Positions 1 to 13,500 of a stretch of 64,000 bases of DNA are shown piece by piece; within the stretch, counting starts at the first letter, position 1, and every line of letters begins with the position of its first letter. The notes below the pieces were generated by a model that saw only the letters and a list, made by a program, of their open reading frames with translations, ran no database searches and was not told the DNA's origin. Both the position numbers and the translations under genes were made by a program. Location of the stretch: positions 38,058,352 to 38,122,351 of the forward strand of contig OZ010800.1 in NCBI GenBank assembly GCA_963932465.1, in the 5' to 3' direction. The stretch is from Maratus speciosus. Its lineage: Eukaryota; Arthropoda; Arachnida; Araneae; Salticidae.

Positions 1-1125
1 AATCATGTTTCTGCAAATATTTTTACAGGAGTTCCCTTCCTTAGAAACAGGGGTGCCATTTTAAGAATTTCTGGAGGTGGGGGAGGTGGTTCTTTGAGGG
101 GCAAGGTTTGAAATAGTGTGTAAAATCGCATGATTTGCACACGGAAAAGGGGAGTCCTGCATAATGAAAAATGCTGTGCAGTATTTCTCCCTGTAAATTC
201 TTCAACAGACCTATGATTCTATTGCTAGTATATTTTGAAATTTCTTGGAAGTCCTAGAATTTTTTTTCTTTTATGGAATTTCCTCAAATTAATTCATGAA
301 TCGATCGCGGAAAAATTTGAGAATTTCTTCAAATGATCGTGTAAAATTATCGGGTATTTCGTCAAAAATCTCAGAGACAAATAGTGATTATCTTCAATTG
401 GTCGCTGAATAAAATCGCTAATTTCGTTAAGAGTTCTGAAAGAAATTGCACAAAATATCACGAATTTCGATAAACTATTGAGGGAAAAATATTGCAAATT
501 TCGTTAAAAGGTCACAGAAACGAGTAGTGAATTTTGTTAATTGGTTGCGAAAAAATATTGGAAATTTTGCCGATCGATTGCGATAAACTGTCGCGAATTT
601 TGACAAATGACCATGTAAAAATATCAGTTTCATCTATTGGGCACAGGAGAAAATAAATTTTGTCAAAGGATCATGGTAGAAACGTGGATTTTGTCAAAAT
701 ATCGCAAAAACAAAACATAAATTTCACCAAAAGATCGCAGAAAGAAAACACTTATTTGTCAAAGGATCGTAGCAAAAAAGGCAAAATTCGTTAAAGGATC
801 ACAGTAAAGAATGCAAATTTCTTCAAAAGTTCATGGTAAAAAGTACAGATTTCAACAAAGAATCATGACAGAAAAATTTGAATTACGATTTTTGAAAAAA
901 AAAAAAAAAAAAGTGAACACAAACACTTTGAAATGAGAAGAAACTCTAAAAATCGTATAAAAATTTTCAGAGGAAAAAAATTACTATATTGAGTTGAAAG
1001 ACTGAAACCTTATTCCTTTTACGAATGTCAAAAGATGGCTGCGAAACATGAAAAACCAACCAACCAACCTCCAGATTCATTTTAATTTTGTGTGCTACGA
1101 TTTCTCACTTTCAAAGGCAGGTCTG
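1..1125 (+). repeat. CAGACCTGCC-ended element, 3' part (copy 1)
   Basis: This is a dispersed repeat that begins before the window. It aligns along its length with 18147-19424: the shared opening reads gttcccttccttagaaacag or a close variant, followed by a run of ~32-bp units built on aatttcgtcaaaNGATCGcgg, then a unit with 'actatattgagttgaaag', then a ccaaccaacc run. It ends in GGCAGGTCTG at about 1125, the same terminus as copy 2. It lies in the intron upstream of the first visible UQCRC1 exon. No coding capacity is evident; the 67-residue minus-strand ORF here is a product of the repeat. Confidence 0.8.
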
Positions 1126-1174
1126 GTAATATATTTCTTGTTTATGGGATATTTTGAATTGTTTTACTCTCATT

Positions 1175-1180
<6 letters not shown>

Positions 1181-1205
<25 letters not shown>

Positions 1206-1206
1206 A
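1181..1206. repeat. (AT)n microsatellite
   Basis: An uninterrupted TA dinucleotide run just outside the 3' end of the copy-1 repeat. Confidence 0.9.
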
Positions 1207-1441
1207 TTTGATAAATGTGAACATTTAGAAATTATCTTTAGAATTTTTTTAACATTTGCCGGAAATTAATTTTTAAATGGTTTTAAATTCATTATGTAAT
1301 AATACTTAAGTTATTTTTCTAGATGCATAGATTAATTCTGCGTGTCAAACTTCCTTTGAAGTAAATTTAAACATAATCTGAAATTATTTTTAAATCTGTT
1401 TTGTCCAGTGTTTATTAATCCTTGTTTTTAATTAACTATAG

Positions 1442-1558
1442 GATGAGATTATGCATAAGCATAACTGAAACAGAACTGCAAGTTGCAAAAGCTGCATTGA
1501 GAGTCAATTTATTTGAATCTTTAGATGGAACTACTCAGAATGCTGCTGAAATTGGAAG
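1442..1558 (+). CDS. UQCRC1: UQCRC1-like exon A
   Basis: The acceptor 'taactatag' precedes 1442 and the donor 'gtatgc' follows 1558. The exon starts with the third base of a codon, so the ATG at 1443 is internal (the preceding codon is probably Trp, as in related W-MRLC sequences). It encodes MRLCISITETELQVAKAAL, then a stretch containing ESLDGTT and AAEIG, and leaves two bases (AG) for the next exon. This matches the helix after the second M16 half-domain core in bc1 core 1 / MPP-beta. Confidence 0.88.
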
Positions 1559-4500
1559 GTATGCATATCATTTATGTGAAAACTTATGTAATTTTTATAT
1601 AGCTAAAATTTTATTCTGTATCTTTAATAAAAACACATAATGTGAACTTTTTTTTTTTGCCCACATTTCAAAGAATTTTGAAGTGTTATAATTTTAAAGA
1701 TAATTTTAGAAAATTACATCATAAGAGCCTCTTTCATTGAAATTTTAATTCTCCCCCCCCCCCCCCCCCCTTACCTGTAAAATTCTAGGTAGAAAATAAC
1801 AGTAGTACAACTTTAAGATGTGTTGAATATTTAATATTAAAAAAAAAAAAAATTAGTACAGTATTTAATTTTCTGGTTTATATTTTTATGTTACATTAAC
1901 AGCATTAACATTTGTTGGTACTCTGTTGGTCTGAAACCACTGAAAAAATGATCATCTATCCTGCAAATAATCTTAAAACAATGGCAGAAAATGCTGTCAG
2001 TATCAACATAACTGTTTTAAACTCATTTTTTAGAACCTTGTTTTCAGACGAATGAAACATGAATGATTTTTAATACTAGTTACTCATTAATACTATATTT
2101 TCATTTCAGTAACTTTATCTTAATAATCTCTCTTAGACACACCCTTTCATTTTCACACTGAAACTACTTTGATAGTTAAAATGACCAATTTCATACTTTA
2201 GTGATTCCTTCCTCCCACTTTGGCGCAGCATGTCCCAACTGGGACTTTGTGCCATTAAACCCCATACAACCAACCAACCTTCCTCCCACTCCCCTTCCTG
2301 AAATCATTTAATTTATTATTTTATTAAATATCTAATAGATTGTTTTTACAACTACAACAACTTGAGATTTATCAACATTTGTGAGATTCGTTGAAATAAG
2401 TTATATACACACATACAATATAGTAATAGAAGAAAACTTTTTTTTTTTTTTCGGAGTGTATGAAAAGTCAATTCAATATCTACCAAATATTCGTTTCATT
2501 TATCTAAAAATTCTAATCCAAATTACATGCAAAGCGCTGTCAAAGCAGTAATGGAGAGCAAATACCACGGAGCCGGTGAACTGACACATCAAAAAAGAGG
2601 AGGGAGAGAGGTGGGATTTAGCTGCTTTTTGATTTCACATCCTGTAATTTTTATTTCATTTCACATACCAGTATCACAATTTCACGTACCAGTAAACAGA
2701 ACTTCACATACTAGTTCTGGTACGCATACCATGGTTTGAGAACCCTTGTACTAAACTATACATTCTGTAGAATATGCCGTGCAAAGAATATTTATTAATT
2801 TATAGGGCACACAAGAGTATTCCGTTACAGAATCATATAGGGGGAAACATTGTTTGGGGCATATTTTAAAAGTTTAGAGGTGTTTTTAAAATAAGTTATG
2901 CATTTTTATGCTGAACTACATTTAGTATATTAAGATATTTTTGTAGAATATAGATAAAATGATATACAGGGCCACACAAAGAATCAGATACATGGCTGTC
3001 TATGGATGATAATCTCTGAAAATGTGATTTCATCTTGGAGTCTATGAAAACAAAAAAAAATTTCAGAATGGCTAATAACAGCATATAAATGTGAAATAGG
3101 AGGAAAGGTTTGAAATGCACACTCTTCCTGTTTCTTCCCCTGTTCTCTCCCCCCCCCCCCCCCCCCACATGCAAGGTGGAGATGGAAGGGCCAAATGCTC
3201 AGAAACATTTTGTTGTATTTGATGTGGCACATTTTCTTGTTTATTTTGGACATGAATAATAGTACCTGAGAAGTGAGTACATATAATTTTGTTTAAAAAA
3301 TAGTCTGTTGAAATCACAAAAACTGATCTTCAAAATCTTATAATTGACCTGTTGCCAGATTATGAAATCTTAATTGACCTGTTGCCAGATCATGAAATCT
3401 ATCATTGCTAAAGATAGGAAATTTTGCCACTTTATGGGCCTGAAGGTAATAAAGGGAAATTTTTACTAATTTAAAATCCCCACCTCTCTTCCGCTTAACA
3501 TGCTAAAGGACTGAATGGTGAATTGAGCCCTTCCTAAAACAAGAAGCTGCAATATTCTGCATGCTTTATGATTTTGGGGGAAAAAAAAACAAAAAAACAA
3601 AACTTTATTTTGTTTTACCTCTGTTATGTTATATGCTAGCTTACTGCCAGGTGTTGCCCGTTCCTGTTAACCCAAGCAATTTTTTTTTTTTTTTTGATTA
3701 AATACTAATAATTGAACAAAATTTCTTTCATTACATTCTTTATTAAATTATCTTTCCACAGATATAAAATTTTATGGTATTACGTAAACCGAAAATGGTA
3801 TTATGAGTCATCAAACCTCAGAAATACATCTTTTTAAAGAGATTTCAACAATTTTGGCCACTACTGTATTATGTTTTTTATTTCGACCCAAATTTAATTT
3901 TTCAGCATTGTTACTCATATTGCTATAGAAACCAATTTCGCCTTCTTTTGAATTTGATTTTAATTATTAGAGTAGCAAAATTTAGCGGTAAGTTCTTTCC
4001 AATTCAGCGCGGAAGGGGGGGAGAAAGAATCACAGTAGAATGTGAAAATCTCATAAAGAACTTCAGAAAATTTTTTTTTAAATGCAGATAACAAAATTTA
4101 CTGTATTGGGCTAAAAGATAGAAACCAAATTCTTTTTACTAGTGTCAAAGATCACTGTGGAATGTGAAAATATGTTAAAACTTGCCTAAAAGTTTCTTGA
4201 AACATTCAAAAATTGCAGAAGACAAAATTTACGATATTGAGCTTAAATATTGAAATTGGGTTCCTTTTTCAAATGTCCAAAAATTGCTGTAAAAAAATTC
4301 TAAAAGTAACATAAAAATTTGCACAAAATTAAAAAAATCATAGAGGACAAAATTTATTATATTGGGTTATAAGATTGAAACTGGATCCTTATTACAAATG
4401 TCAGAAAAATGCTGCAAAGCATAAAAAAGTGCTAACCATCCTATAAAAAAAGTTCTCAAATAATTAAAAAATTCTAGAGGGCAAAGTTTAGCATACTAGG

Positions 4501-7500
4501 CTAAAGGATTGAAAAAGAATTCTTTTTAAAAATGTGAAAAAATTGCCACAAAACATGAAAAATTGCTGAAAATCACAAAACAATTCATGAAAAAAAAAAA
4601 AAAAAAAAAAAATCAGAGGACAAAATTTACTATATTTGGCTTAAAAGATTGAAACCAGGTTCCTTATACAAATGTAAAAAAAATCATAAAAAAAAAACAT
4701 GGAATGTTGCTAAAAATAAAAAATAAAATCGACATGAAATGGGGGAGAAAAAAAAAAAACTGAAATTTGTAAATTACAGAGCACAAAATTTACTATGTTG
4801 GGTGAAAAGAATGAAACTAGATTTCTTTTATGAATGTCAGAAAATCGCCAACAGAAAAAATGCAAAAAATTCCATAAAGTGAATTTTTGTAAAATGCAAA
4901 ACTGAAAACTGCCTTTGAGGTGTATAATGTCAGGCATACTGATACCTTCCTGCCAAATCTTATAGTTCTTTCAAGAACCTTCCTTATAGCTAATAGACCT
5001 TATCCACCATACAGTTTACATTACTTAAAAATTTCCATTTTAATAATTAGTATATACTAGTAATTCATTATAATATGCAGACATGGGACTTGTAAAACAT
5101 AAGTGTAGCCCTCAAGCTGACTTCTCTGTACCAGATTTTGGTTCTTATAAAAATTTTAGTGAGTGCCATTATTAAATATAGGTATTCAATTACATGTTCA
5201 AATGTCTTTTTGTAAGTAGTTCCACTTTCATTAACTGTCTATCCTTTTCATTAGTTTAATGTAAATTTACTTTATTATGTATTATTTTTTAAATGGGCCA
5301 TTTCCATGTCAAATCAACCAAAAAATTTCAATTTTCAACCTGACCATTTCAGATTTCAATGAAACTGTCAGGGATCATTCTCTCCGGTGATATAAATGAA
5401 AATACATTTTTATAATTTTTTTATTGTGTTAAATTTTCATATAATTAATTAATTATTTAAATTTTGAAAAATCATCATTTTTTGTGTTGCATAAATTTTT
5501 CAGTTTTGAATTTCTCAAGTTCTGTCAGGTGTACAGAATTTTATGACCCCTCATTTTAAAGAGAATTTTATAAGTTTTAAATTGATACCCAACTTGATTA
5601 TGCCCAGTTAAAAAAATAAATTTTAAGTTTTTTAAAAATTTTAAATAAAAAAAAATTCAGATAGTGTTTTTTAAAAATTTTGAAAAAAAAATGTATGTTT
5701 GTTGTAATATTATACGCTAAAATTTCTGAAATTTTTTGAGTGGGATCTCAATGGGATCAAGAGTTATGAAATAAAAACTGAAAATTACCTTTCAAATAAT
5801 ACATAAATAATAAAATAGCTAGAATTAGATTGTTATTTGAATGGTAATTTTCAGTTTTTATTTCATAACTCTTGATCCCATTGGGATCCCACTCTAAAAA
5901 TTTCAGAAATTTAAGCTGCTTATATTACAACAAACATTTATTTTTTTTAACTGAGCATAGTCAACTTGGGTATCAAATTAAACCTTATAAATTTCTCTTT
6001 AAAACGAGAGGTCATAAAATTCTGTATGCCTGATAGAACTTGAGAAATTCAAAATTGAAAAATTTATGCAACCCAAAAAGTGATGATTTTTCAAAATTTA
6101 AATAATTAATTGTATGAAAATTTAATGTGATAAAAAAATTATAAAAATATATTCTCATTTATATCAACAGGGCGAATGATTTCTGAGAGTTTCATTGAAA
6201 TCTAAAATGGTCAGGTTGAGTCACTGGTTGATTTGACGTGGAAATGACCCAAATACTGTATTTTTAAAGGTATTTTGTCTGTTTTTTGTTTCTAATTAAA
6301 TTTTAAAACAATTTAAAATAAAATCCCTGAATTAAACTTCTCATTGATACTGCAATACTTATTTTAATAAAATCATGTTATTGTTAGGCAAGTTCTGCAT
6401 TATGGAGAGCGAGTGCCTCTTTCAGAAGTGGATGAAAAAATTCAGGTACTTGCAGTTTTTGTACTTTTTTTTTTCATTTTCTTAACTGCTTATCTCATTA
6501 TCCTAATTTAATTTGTCCTATGTGCTGCTGATCTCCATTATGCTAAATTGCAATAAAATGTTTCATTTGGCAAGAAAACAAAAGATTGAAATTGCCAAAC
6601 TGTAAAAGTTGCAATTTTTTTATTTTGGTGACACTCTCACTGACTTTATTTAATAATTGAAAGGGTTTTTTTCTTATTTAGAAATAAAACGTGGCACCAT
6701 GCAATTTTTTAAGTGTGCCATGCAATTTTTTTAATTCATTGACAATTTCTTGAGAAAGCCTCGCCAATTTTCCAAAAGCAAGAAGTTGATTATGTTCAAA
6801 AATTTAAAAATTATGCATGTTTTTATAGCTTTACTGAAACTTGTTAATATTCTTAATAATATGTGCATATTTTTAATGTTATTATTCTAATTATTATTAT
6901 TTTTTTTTTTTGTTTGGATTATCCAAAGTTTCATATTAATGGGACTCGGACTGGCAAGGTCTTAGTGTTCGCATTTTAAGTTGCTCAAAAACTGTGGTCT
7001 GTGGATCCCAGGAGTCTGTGATGGTTACATGTTCTGTGTAAATTATTTTATTTATCTAGAATCACAAAAAAAAGAAAAAAAAAACTCGCCAAAACCAAAG
7101 AAAATATAAGAACACTGTTAAAAATACATTACCATTAGTTTAAATATCTGTATCAGTTTATGTATTCAATATTCTAAAGAATAAAAATAGCAAATAAAGC
7201 CTTTGTGCAACAATATTAAAAAGCAGAAAACCAATGTTTAAAAACTGTTTGCTGCTTTTTAATAATTCAAAAGAATGTCAGTGATTTCACTCTTAAATTC
7301 TGAGGATCCATAGTAACTAAGAATTTAAGAATTACTGATTAGATCATTAATAATGCTAAATAAGTTTTCTCGCTAAAATATTAAGAATTTTATCTTTTCA
7401 AGCCTTGTGAAATAATTTTCTGCTAATTCATTTAATTAAAACTAATTTATATCCTTTTAAAAGTTGCATTAACACTGTGCCAACGTTTTTGCTAGAAAAG

Positions 7501-10500
7501 TTATTTAGTTTTAAATCAGTTATTGTGAGTCGATTATTACAAAATGCATAAATAAATAAGAAATACCTATCTTAATTCAATTCTATTTTTTATTTTAATG
7601 TCATTTTAATACTTAAAAACTTTGTATTACTTCATAATTTCGTGTGGGCGAAAAATGCTAAGATAGATGATCTTGGAATTTTTTGTAAAACTTTCTGGAA
7701 AAGTCAGGAAAAATTTGTCTTGTTTGAGTATGAACCATATTTCTTATATGAAAATAATCTGGGAAAAATTTCCTCTTGCATATTTTGTTTGTAATGTTAT
7801 TTGAATGTTACTTGCACTGTTTTTAATGTTTTGATACAGTCATAATAAAAATTATCAGTTGGATGAATGAAAATACATCTTTTATGCTAGGTATATTTTT
7901 TTAGATATTTTTTATCACCTATCTAGAATATTTTCTCTTATAGCTTTTAAATTTTGTTATGAAAATTATCATTTAATCATAAGTTGAATAATTGGATGTG
8001 TTAGGATTTGTAATGTTTTAGTTTTTTTAATATAAATATCATGAAAAATATTTACATTTTTATAGTGGTTAGCGCTGAATAATTTTAAGGATAATGCTCA
8101 AATATTTCTTTTTCTTCTAGTCTGTAACACTTGAGAAGTTGAAAGATATCTGTTCAAAATATATTTATGATAGGTGTCCGGTCATATCTGCTGTTGGTAA
8201 GTAAAATGTTTGTTTTAAAGACCAGTGTAACTGGTCACTTGCTATTTTATAAAACTATAATTTTTGTTTGCAGGGCTGCCAACTTCTAAAAGTAATTTTT
8301 ACAATAATAAGAGCCATAATTTTCAATAACACTGGTCAACAAAGTTGAACTTTTGTTCTTTCACAAAAGCAAAATTAGTTGTCTTATCCAATTTTTTGTG
8401 CTGATTCCGAAACTTGTTTTAGATTTTCTCCATCAGGTCTAGTTTTTGAGATATTTCGATTTATACAAATTTTGGAATTTTTGTACAATTATATGCAAAT
8501 TTATCGCATAAAGCATTATCAGAGTGTTTTTGTTTTGTTTTATGTTATAATTACTATCTAGTATATTTTACAAAAATGTTTTTTCTGAGGTTATACAGAC
8601 ATATGACCATGAAACATTGTGCCTAATTTGCATATTTTTCTAATAACATATCTTGATGTCCAAATATATCTGTCACATGAGTACGTTAATATATTTTTGA
8701 TAATAAAACGATAAAAAGGCAAGGCTGGATAGAATTGAGTATAATTTTGAGTTACATATTTACAAGAACTACAACAACTTAAATAGAGAAAAAACATTTA
8801 TAGATTTTGAAAGGTCCATAACAGGCAGGTAGGAATGCATATGTGGAAGAGAGCTATAAAACTAGCTTAAATTACCAATCACAGTTAAAATAAACAATTG
8901 TATAAAATTGAAAACTGAATTAACGGACAAAATAATGTAAAGCTATGATTACAATATTCTAACACCCGCCCATAATCTAGCATTACATCAGAAAAACTAA
9001 AAGAAAGTTCTAGTAAACAATCATTAAAAATAATGACACAATTTAAACATCACTTATACAAAGAGCAAAGAAATAACAGCTCATAAAATTTAACTTTAGG
9101 TAAAGTCTTTGTAAACCAATCAGCAATTTGAATATTTATAGGAATATAGTCAATTTTGATATTATTTTCTTTTACAACATTACGAACAAATTTTAGTTTT
9201 ATTTCAATGTGCTTCATTCTATCATAATTGCTCTCATTGATACATTTTATGCTTGATTGATATCTTAAAAAATAACTAAGTTCTTAATATTTACAATTTC
9301 ACAAGCAAAGTTTTTAAACCACAACAAGTCTTGCAAACTTGTAGTTAAAGCAATGACTTCAGCTTCAGTTGACGATAATGCAACTGATTTTTGTTTATTA
9401 CAACACCACAGAACAAGCATGTTACAAAACATCAAAATATAACCTGATAAACTGATTTTTGGTCATTTGTGTTTGCCTCCCAATCGACATCAACATACAT
9501 GGATAATTTAGGATTAGGAACCATTCTACCATAATTGTTCTCATTATTGATACATTTTATACATGATTGAGTATCTTAAAAAAAAACTAAGTTCTTAATA
9601 TTTACAATTTCACAAGCAAACTTTTAGTTAAAGCAATGACTTCAGCTTCAATTAACAATAATGCAACTGATTTTTGTTTATTACAACACCACAGAACAAG
9701 CATGTTACAAAACATCAAATTATCACCTGATTTCCAATCATTTGTGTTTGCCTCCTAATCGGCATAGACATAACATGGATAATTTAGGATCAGAATTTTG
9801 CTTTTTATGCACAAGTTTTAATTACAAGCTTCCTTTTAAATATCTTAAAATGTTCTTTAGTGCAATCCGTTCAACTTCAGTAGGATTTTCCTGCATTTGA
9901 CTCGAATAGTTAATCGCATACAAAATATTGGGTCGGGAAATGTATGCTAAATACAATAAAACCATCTACAAGTTCACAAAATGGACCATTAAATGATTTC
10001 CATTTTTCAAATCACATGGAGTAGATTTAGGTGAAATAGGAATATCACAAGGTTTACACCCTGGCTTAAATTTGCTTAACAATTTAATTATATAAGACTC
10101 TTTGATCCATAATTAAACTATCGGTTGTGAATTTCATTTGAATATCTAGAAATTCTGAAACACTTTCTGACTTTGACACATGAAACTCTTTAGACAATAA
10201 GGAAATAACTACATTAGTTTTATTTACATCTGAACCTGCTATTGTTTGACTGTTACATACACTTAAAACTACTTAGTCATATCATGAAATTGTCATATTG
10301 AAAAAAGTATATATATTGGTATTCATAAAATACTTGCTAGCATATACATAACGGAGTCTGCCAGAGTCAATTTCTCCCAATACTTGGTGATTTATCACCA
10401 CATTTGTTGAAAAAATAAGTTATAAATGAAGCAAGTTTGGCGATAGCTCACTAATTTCTTGAAATTCAGTATTGATGAAAACTGGGAATCTTTTATAATT

Positions 10501-13500
10501 GGATTACATACTTTTTAGCTTTCATTTCTTCACATTAAAAAAGCTGAATTTTTAAAAACAAGAGATAGGGAATCTCTCTTTTCCTCCCAGTACAGTGTAG
10601 AAGGACAATTTAGCATTATTTTCAAAATTATAAAGAATAAGAAAATAAATAGATATTATTATGTTTCATATTGTATAAATATCTTTTGAAACATAACTAA
10701 ACTAGCTGACCCACCTGGCGTTGCCTGGGTGCATGATAATAACCTTAAATATACCTAAAACTAGGACTTCCCTCAGAAGGATTAGTCTGAGCGATACTAC
10801 TGAGAACATAGATTTAATAATAACATGTGGAAGCAAAGAAAATGAGATGTTATCTTTAATTGTCCATATACTGCGAAAAATTGAAATGATGAAAATAAAC
10901 GAATTGTAGAATTACAAAATCTTATATATAAATTCGTATACACTGTTTAAAAACATGGGAAATCAAACCATTCAAGACAGCCATGCATGGATATAAAATT
11001 GAAAGTACGCAATATATTAAAAGTAAAATAGAAAATGAAACGCTAATTTACTTATATCGGAATTTTAACTGTATAAAATGATGTCAACAGCATAATCAGA
11101 CACTCCGCACCAATTTAAGTAACTTTAAATGACAAATATATGATGTTTAAAAAGAATGGACTATACTTTATATGGTGTGTGCTCCCCCGGAATAGTTAAT
11201 ATTGTACAATATCTGTTTTCCACGGATGCAATGAGGTTGTCGATAACATTTAAAGAATTCTCTTCTCAAAATCTAATATAGTATCAAAGTACCGAATACA
11301 TCAAAAGTGGCATGCAATGCTTCGTTAGAGTGTGTTTTAGATATGCTCGATTGGATTTAAATGATGAGTGTATGCTGGCCACTACATACACTGTATTGTT
11401 TTGTTTTCAGACATATTCTGCACAAGTTAAGCTGTATTTAGCATGTATTAAATAAAAGAAATCTGCAATGATTACAACATAAAGTATGACACAAGATCTA
11501 AATATATCGTCTGCATAACTTTTGAGCTGTCAAAGTGTCACTTGAAGTAATTTACAAATCCATACATATTTATTCAGCAAATCATGCAAGCTAACATATG
11601 CCAGTATGAACCCGATTACAAAATTTCACCAGAATAAGTTAATATATAAAAAATCTACTAATGATAATTGAGAATATGACCTTATGATATAAAATGTCTA
11701 GAAAAATGAATTGGATAAAAAAATCATATCACATTTAAAACGGCACTTCCCTCTGTTAGTGGCCTTGGCGAGAGAGAGAAAAGCCTAGAGAAGGAACACT
11801 TTAACAAGTAATTTCGGGCAACCTACTCACTGTTTCATATAGGTCTTTATTCAATATTTACACAATTTATTTAATGCTAGGTGGGTATCTATCAGTTTTG
11901 TTGCATTTAAATCGCATGTTTTGTGGAGGAAATGCAGCATTATGAAATATTTAAAGTTGCTGTACCTAATAATTCCAAATTAATGGTAATTGAGATCGCT
12001 TTCCGTCAATTTCATCTTTTTAAATTTTAAATTTTTTAGAAACCATTCATAGAGACAATTGTATATTTTAAAACTAACCCGAATCAAAATTTCAAGATTT
12101 TGGGCTCAGCAGTAACAGAGAAATAGAAAATTTTTGAAAGTTTTTTGTTTCTGCACTGTTTTTTATAGCGACATTTTTAGAAATTGTTCTATTGCGAGAA
12201 ATTACGTCATGATAAATACAGCCATGTCAATTTTCATGTTTATATTCCTAACAGTTCCATGTTCTTCGTTACTTAGATCATCTTTAGATCTTTTTCCGCT
12301 TTGTTTAGTCTTTCTATTTTTTAGAATTCGTTCTACAATGAGCATTTACATCTTATTAATTACTACCATGCCAAAGTTCTAGTTTCTAACCCCAACAGTA
12401 TCCCAAAAATTTCAGTATTCCAAATAAATTATAGTTTAGAAACTTTCTAGAAATTTTTACGTTTATCCGTCAAATTGAACCTTTTAGAGAGCGTTCATTA
12501 CGAGTATTTACATCTTAAAAGTAACTACCGCACCAAATTTAAAGTTTCTAACCCAATCAATATCGCAGAAATCACAATTTTAGAACTTTTTTGCTCCTGC
12601 AGCGATGTAGGTTCTTGCACTGACATAAAATAGTCTTTTTTTCGGAGCAGAGATGGCCACCAACATTTTTTTAAGTTGGCTATGTAGTTTCAGAGATAAC
12701 ACCTCACAAACGTACAAGCATTAATAATATTATATACTTTATAATATTATAACGCTTTATAATATTAGCATTAGATGTACAGATACAAAAGCCATTTATC
12801 TGTTACAAGCTAAAGTGCCGGCGTTGCCCAGAATTTGAAGGATGTTTGTTCTGAAAAATCAATTTCAAAATTTAACATACAACACAAAACAAACATTAAA
12901 AAAAGCAGTCGAAATGTTGTTGAATGAATCATATGAAAACGCTATATAAAAATGTATAAATGTATATAACAGACGCAAAAGAATACAGCTATAAATGAAC
13001 TTATTTCAATTTATAATTGGAGCAATATTGTTAAAATACGCCAATATTTCCCTAATCGGGTTTTTATTATGCTTCAATACATTTTTCACACTCATATGAC
13101 GTTATACTATATCCACCATGCCCTTTATATTTCCAATATGACGTAATATTTTCCTCTTTCACGTGGAAACCTTGAAATAGAAAAGTTATGAAGTTATATT
13201 CACTTTCATTTAAATTCGTCAAACCATTTATTTCATTTTCATATTTCACGTGAATATCTTGCAATAGAAAAGTTATGACGTAATATTCACCTTTTTTTTT
13301 AAATTCGGCAAACTATTTATTTCATTTTCATTTTTCACGTGGAAATCTTGCAGTAGAAAATTAATTGTTGTAGTAATAATTTTATTATGTTTTTTAATTG
13401 TTGGCAACTGCTATAACGAAAAATGTTTAAATTTGATAAGAAATTGCTGTTAAATTGGTGGTTTTGTATTAATTAAAAATTAACTATAAGTTATTTCGAT

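Larger units (their letters stand above)
1559..6387 (+). other. UQCRC1-like intron, repeat-rich
   Basis: No exon was found. It contains a poly-C run near 1749, a hairpin motif at 2221-2253, a poly-C run near 3151, a GTGTTGCCCG motif at 3651, a degenerate ~130-bp array at 4085-4960 and the palindromic element at 5295-6250, all listed separately. The remaining stretches (about 1625-2210 and 2260-3630) are AT-rich and show nothing I recognise. Confidence 0.7.

Noticed and set aside
2527..2739. 70-residue + ORF near 2.6 kb
   Set aside because: Partly built from a short internal repeat (cacataccagtatcac / cacgtaccagtaa). No conserved motif and no splice support in the UQCRC1 intron.
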